Under the pieces are notes generated by a model. The model saw only the letters and a list, made by a program, of their open reading frames with translations, ran no database searches and had not been told where the DNA came from. A DNA stretch of 64,000 nt from UBA12170 sp964293475 (GTDB lineage Bacteria; Bacteroidota; Bacteroidia; Bacteroidales; UBA12170): positions 1-64,000 of the forward strand of contig CAXYYJ010000005.1 of the NCBI GenBank assembly GCA_964293475.1. Direction: 5' to 3'. Below are positions 60,982 through 64,000 of the stretch, piece by piece; position 1 is the first letter of the stretch, and each line of letters starts with the position of its first letter. Made by a program: the position numbers and the translations under genes.

Positions 60982-62391
60982 TTGATCATAGAAAAACTCT
61001 CATACTCAACTATTCTGCTTTTTTCGCTGTCACTTGCAGGCACCGATAAATCTTCATTTTATGCCAGGCCAAATAAAATTGAGTATCCGTGGTATAAAAG
61101 ATTGTGGCGAATTTTTTGGTATTTGCGCCGGATGAGAAAGAAAGGAAAACAGTCGCGAAATGATTTTAGAAAAAAAGAAAAGGAAAATAAAAAAAGGCAA
61201 AGGGCATTCATCCGCAGAAAAAGATGGCGGAAGTTCAAAGTTGTTTTAAAGAGTATTTTCAGAAGCCCAAATAATAAAAATCAGTCAGAAAATGCCAAAT
61301 CTGTGGCTCTGAATTTAAAGGCCTGGAAAAGAAGAAAAAAACGACGGATTTTCAAGGTTTGGCTAAAAAGCCTTTTTAAGCCAGCACGGACCAATAAACG
61401 CAAAGAAGCATTTCTGCAAAAACTGCAAAAGGAACAGGAATTTGCTCTATATCGACGCAAAAGAATTTATCGATTTCTAATCTTCCGATATAAAACAATT
61501 ATTAAAGACTTTTTAAGCGGGAAGGGTTTACCCATTTTTAAAGGGAGAAAAGGTCCTTCGGTACTCAAATCAGCATGGAAATCACCCCAGCTCATCATAA
61601 CATCGAACTCATTAATGTTCTTTCTGCTGAGCTATTTCTTTATAGAATTTATTTCCAATTTAAGCATGGCAACTTCCGGTATTCTTTTTGATTATCAAAC
61701 CATTGTATATTATTACAAAGTAGAATATCTTGTGGATTACGATGCCTGGTATGGCGATAGCATCAAAACTATTTTTGCCGCAGGTCCTGTAACAGCACTC
61801 CTTATTGCCATTCTTTGCATTATCATTTACGGATTTGTTTATCTGGAAACGGGCATCTTAAAAACCTTCCTGCTCTGGACAATTCTTCATGGCTTAAATA
61901 AAATTGTGGGTGGAACTTTTGTAGGCAACCTTATTGGAAAAGGATTTGGCTACGTTATCATGTACCTTTATTACTCCGATACTGGGAAATTGGTCATGTC
62001 GCTGCTGATGATTCTGCTCTCTATTATTATAGGAACTGTTTCTACTAAATACTGGATTATGACGGGTAATACCTATTATAATTATTCCAAACCCCACAAC
62101 AGGCCGGTTTTTATATTCAATCAGGTTTTTCTTCCTTTTGTTTTGGGAACATTTATTATTTGGGCAGTAACACAACCCGACAGTCAGGCCTATACTACCA
62201 TGGTAAATATGTACATGATTCTCATGATTTTACCCCCTGTCATGATAAACAAATATCATCAGGAATTCTATTATGATGAAGAGCCTCGGAAAATTAAACT
62301 CTCAATAATTGCTATATTTGTAACAATAATTGTGGTCGCTGCCTATAGAATTTTATTGGATTTTGGACTCCGAATTGGTGAAAAACTGTAG
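60982..62391 (+). CDS. membrane protein with long Lys/Arg-rich N-terminal region, unknown family
   Basis: 469 aa if translated from the TTG at 60982; no in-frame ATG precedes the first basic stretch, so the start is uncertain and could be later. Residues about 30-190 are extremely basic with three related segments, each a run of Arg/Lys then FK(V/W)-LKS-F (RRKRWRKFKVVLKSIFRSP, KRRKKRRIFKVWLKSLFKP and the weaker YRRKRIYRFLIF). About seven hydrophobic helices follow (after residue 205). I do not recognise it. The basic tail could bind acidic lipid headgroups or nucleic acid. Confidence 0.65.
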   Translation: MIIEKLSYSTILLFSLSLAGTDKSSFYARPNKIEYPWYKRLWRIFWYLRRMRKKGKQSRNDFRKKEKENKKRQRAFIRRKRWRKFKVVLKSIFRSPNNKNQSENAKSVALNLKAWKRRKKRRIFKVWLKSLFKPARTNKRKEAFLQKLQKEQEFALYRRKRIYRFLIFRYKTIIKDFLSGKGLPIFKGRKGPSVLKSAWKSPQLIITSNSLMFFLLSYFFIEFISNLSMATSGILFDYQTIVYYYKVEYLVDYDAWYGDSIKTIFAAGPVTALLIAILCIIIYGFVYLETGILKTFLLWTILHGLNKIVGGTFVGNLIGKGFGYVIMYLYYSDTGKLVMSLLMILLSIIIGTVSTKYWIMTGNTYYNYSKPHNRPVFIFNQVFLPFVLGTFIIWAVTQPDSQAYTTMVNMYMILMILPPVMINKYHQEFYYDEEPRKIKLSIIAIFVTIIVVAAYRILLDFGLRIGEKL

Positions 62392-62418
62392 ATTTTTAAT
62401 ATGTTTGTTGATGTTCTG

Positions 62419-62426
62419 TATCTTTG
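62419..62426 (+). promoter_or_regulatory. putative -7 box for the coiled-coil protein gene
   Basis: TATCTTTG, exact TAnnTTTG, 47 bp before ATG 62474. Confidence 0.4.
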
Positions 62427-62473
62427 CAAAATAATTCGACATTAAAATAGTTATACGATAAACTAAATATAAT

Positions 62474-63397
62474 ATGGAAACACAAAGCTTTGAAAAACCA
62501 AATGCTGGTAATAGTAAAATTGTATGGATAGTAATCATCATTCTCGCAGTTATTGTTGCAGGTTATTTTGCGTGGAATAATAGCTCGCTTAAAGCTGAGT
62601 ATGAACAACTGTCGGAGGAAAAAGAAGCCATGAAGCTGGAGCTCGAAAACGAGTTGGATAGCCTCATGAACGAACATAAACTCATTAAAGAAGAATATGG
62701 AAAACTGAGCGACAGCCTCACTGCTAAAGATAGCCTGATTATTGCCAATGCCTCTGAAATTAAAGAGCTTCTTAATTATAAATGGGAGTATTACAGTGTG
62801 AAGAAAAAGCTCGACAAGCTCAGGGAAGTCGCAAAAACCTATGTTCATCAGATGGATTCTCTCTATACAGTGAATAATGAACTTGTGGAGGAGAACAAAG
62901 AGATAAAAGCCCGTTACAATGAAGAAAAAGCTATAACCCAGAATCTTAAAAAAGAAAAAGCCCAACTTTCTGATAAAATTGAGAATGCCAGCGTTTTAAA
63001 AGCTTATAATATCACAGCTAAAGCCATCTATCTCAAAAAAACAGGTAACGAAAAACCTACAGATAAAGCCCGCAGAACCAACCTGATTGAGGTTTGTTTT
63101 ACTCTTGGCGAAAATCGCATCATAGAGCCTGGATCTGTTGATATTTACATCAGAATTGCACGGCCCGACAATAAAATTCTGACACCTGGTGTGGCTGAAG
63201 AATATGTTTTTGACTACAAAGGCGAAAAAATTCAATATTCCATCTTCGAAAAAGTGGATTACGACAACGAAGCCCGGGTGCTTTGTCTAAAATGGCTTAA
63301 GAAATTTGAAAATATCGAAATGCTCGAAGGTACCTACGATATAACAGTTTTTGCAAGCGGCGAAGAAATCGGAAGCGCAAAGCTGGTGCTAAAATAG
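62474..63397 (+). CDS. single-pass coiled-coil membrane protein
   Basis: 307 aa. A single helix near residues 16-33 (IVWIVIIILAVIVAGYFAW) anchors a long coiled coil (about 36-170, Glu/Lys-rich with heptad Leu). The C-terminal domain (about 175-307) is a compact beta-rich module ending FASGEEIGSAKLVLK. Similar proteins are widespread in Bacteroidota without an assigned role. Likely a periplasm-facing scaffold. Confidence 0.8.
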   Translation: METQSFEKPNAGNSKIVWIVIIILAVIVAGYFAWNNSSLKAEYEQLSEEKEAMKLELENELDSLMNEHKLIKEEYGKLSDSLTAKDSLIIANASEIKELLNYKWEYYSVKKKLDKLREVAKTYVHQMDSLYTVNNELVEENKEIKARYNEEKAITQNLKKEKAQLSDKIENASVLKAYNITAKAIYLKKTGNEKPTDKARRTNLIEVCFTLGENRIIEPGSVDIYIRIARPDNKILTPGVAEEYVFDYKGEKIQYSIFEKVDYDNEARVLCLKWLKKFENIEMLEGTYDITVFASGEEIGSAKLVLK

Positions 63398-63449
63398 CCC
63401 TGAAGTCATCTTTAATGCTCATTTTTCTAGTTTAACTTATTTCTAAGGC

Positions 63450-64000
63450 ATGTGGTTTAAAAAGAATATTAACCTGATTTTCATATCTTTAATTATTCTA
63501 ATCGCAGCCTTTCTGAGATTCTACAAATTTTTCGATTTGCCTTTTATGTGGGATGAAATGAGTGCCTGGCATCGCCTGCACTTTTCTTCTTTCTCCGAAC
63601 TCATAGAAAAAGGCATTAAACCCGATGGTCATCCTGCGGGCGTTCAAGTCTTTTTGTACTATTGGACCCATCTTTTTGGCGACTCAGAATGGATTGTAAA
63701 ACTTCCATTCACAATCATGTCATTAGCATCAGTTTATATTATTTATCTAATTGGCAAACTGTGGTTTGGGCAAAAAAGCGGATTGTTCTCAGCAGCACTT
63801 CTGGCAAGTCTCCAGTTTTTTGTTTTATATGGCTCCATAGCCCGCCCCTATGGAAGTGGATTGTTTTTGACCCTTCTCATGGTTTTCTACTGGAGCAAAT
63901 ATATTTTTCTTGAGCCAAAACTTAAAAATCTGATTGGTTATGTAATATTCTCTGCGTTGGCTGCTTATAATCATCATTTTAGCCTGCTTTTTGCTGCCAT
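63450..64000 (+). CDS. GT39/PMT-like integral membrane glycosyltransferase, 3' end cut by window edge
   Basis: Starts MWFKKNINLIF and stays open for 183 codons to the window edge. Hydrophobic helices and the loop motif FMWDEMSAW (Asp-Glu after the first helix) are those of GT-C enzymes such as ArnT/PMT (family 39), which use lipid-linked sugars. It probably glycosylates a lipid or protein at the outer face of the inner membrane. The C-terminal soluble part is not in the window. Confidence 0.8.
   Translation, partial: MWFKKNINLIFISLIILIAAFLRFYKFFDLPFMWDEMSAWHRLHFSSFSELIEKGIKPDGHPAGVQVFLYYWTHLFGDSEWIVKLPFTIMSLASVYIIYLIGKLWFGQKSGLFSAALLASLQFFVLYGSIARPYGSGLFLTLLMVFYWSKYIFLEPKLKNLIGYVIFSALAAYNHHFSLLFAA

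Noticed and set aside
1..64000. tRNA, rRNA, CRISPR arrays, insertion sequences
   Set aside because: No cloverleaf, rRNA core, regularly spaced palindromic repeats with unique spacers, or transposase was recognised by eye.

Overview
The window looks like a chromosomal segment of a member of the Bacteroidota, probably Bacteroidales/Marinilabiliales-like. Supporting signs are many -7 boxes of the TAnnTTTG type just upstream of genes, a type IX secretion (T9SS) C-terminal sorting domain, families largely confined to this phylum (DUF4421-like, a TIGR01201-like HU), a Tgt without zinc cysteines, and weak or absent Shine-Dalgarno sites. No rRNA, tRNA, CRISPR array or recognisable insertion sequence was seen.

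Layout. 1-2.9 kb: end of an LptF/G-type permease, tgt, a family 2 glycosyltransferase. 2.9-8.4 kb: an ECF-type sigma factor, a DUF4136-like lipoprotein, a receiver-kinase hybrid, and an oxygen-sensing-like di-iron protein (ODP/flavodiiron fold) directly coupled to a cytosolic hybrid histidine kinase. 8.4-20.3 kb: housekeeping and envelope genes (DUF4421-like, YifB, AcpH, Lgt, two glycosyltransferases, PHP phosphatase, SWIM/SNF2 protein, GH130, M23 lipoprotein). 20.3-21.0 kb is a non-coding, repeat-rich block. 21.1-22.2 kb encodes a YfaP/DUF2135-like lipoprotein.

22.6-34.5 kb is a strikingly AT-rich island carrying a DNA phosphorothioation (Dnd) system. A leftward dndC-dndD-dndE operon meets a rightward operon of XRE regulator, PLD-nuclease/SF2-helicase fusion, 68-aa protein, Rad50-like zinc-hook ATPase, Dnd-associated small protein, membrane protein and a DndB-like DGQHR protein. 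dndA and dndFGH are absent, so the rightward genes are the candidate modification-dependent effector module. This is the most interesting content of the window. The island is bordered by a 21-bp tandem repeat on the left and an exact 11-bp periodic array on the right.

35-39.7 kb: HU-like protein with a structured leader, EamA transporter, and an MBOAT/AlgJ-like O-acetylation pair. 39.75-44.5 kb: a cobalamin riboswitch with a well-placed promoter, controlling a secreted protein that has a transcobalamin-C-like (DUF4430) domain and T9SS tail, plus a TonB-dependent receptor: a B12 capture and uptake operon. 44.8-64 kb: M49-like peptidase, methionine/glutamine aminotransferase with omega-amidase, Skp/OmpH, DPP-IV, PBP2-RodA, lipoproteins, GH106-like hydrolase, TPR lipoprotein, an alpha-oxoamine synthase, a highly basic membrane protein, a coiled-coil protein and the start of a GT39-like glycosyltransferase.

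All family assignments come from reading motifs by eye; no database search was run.
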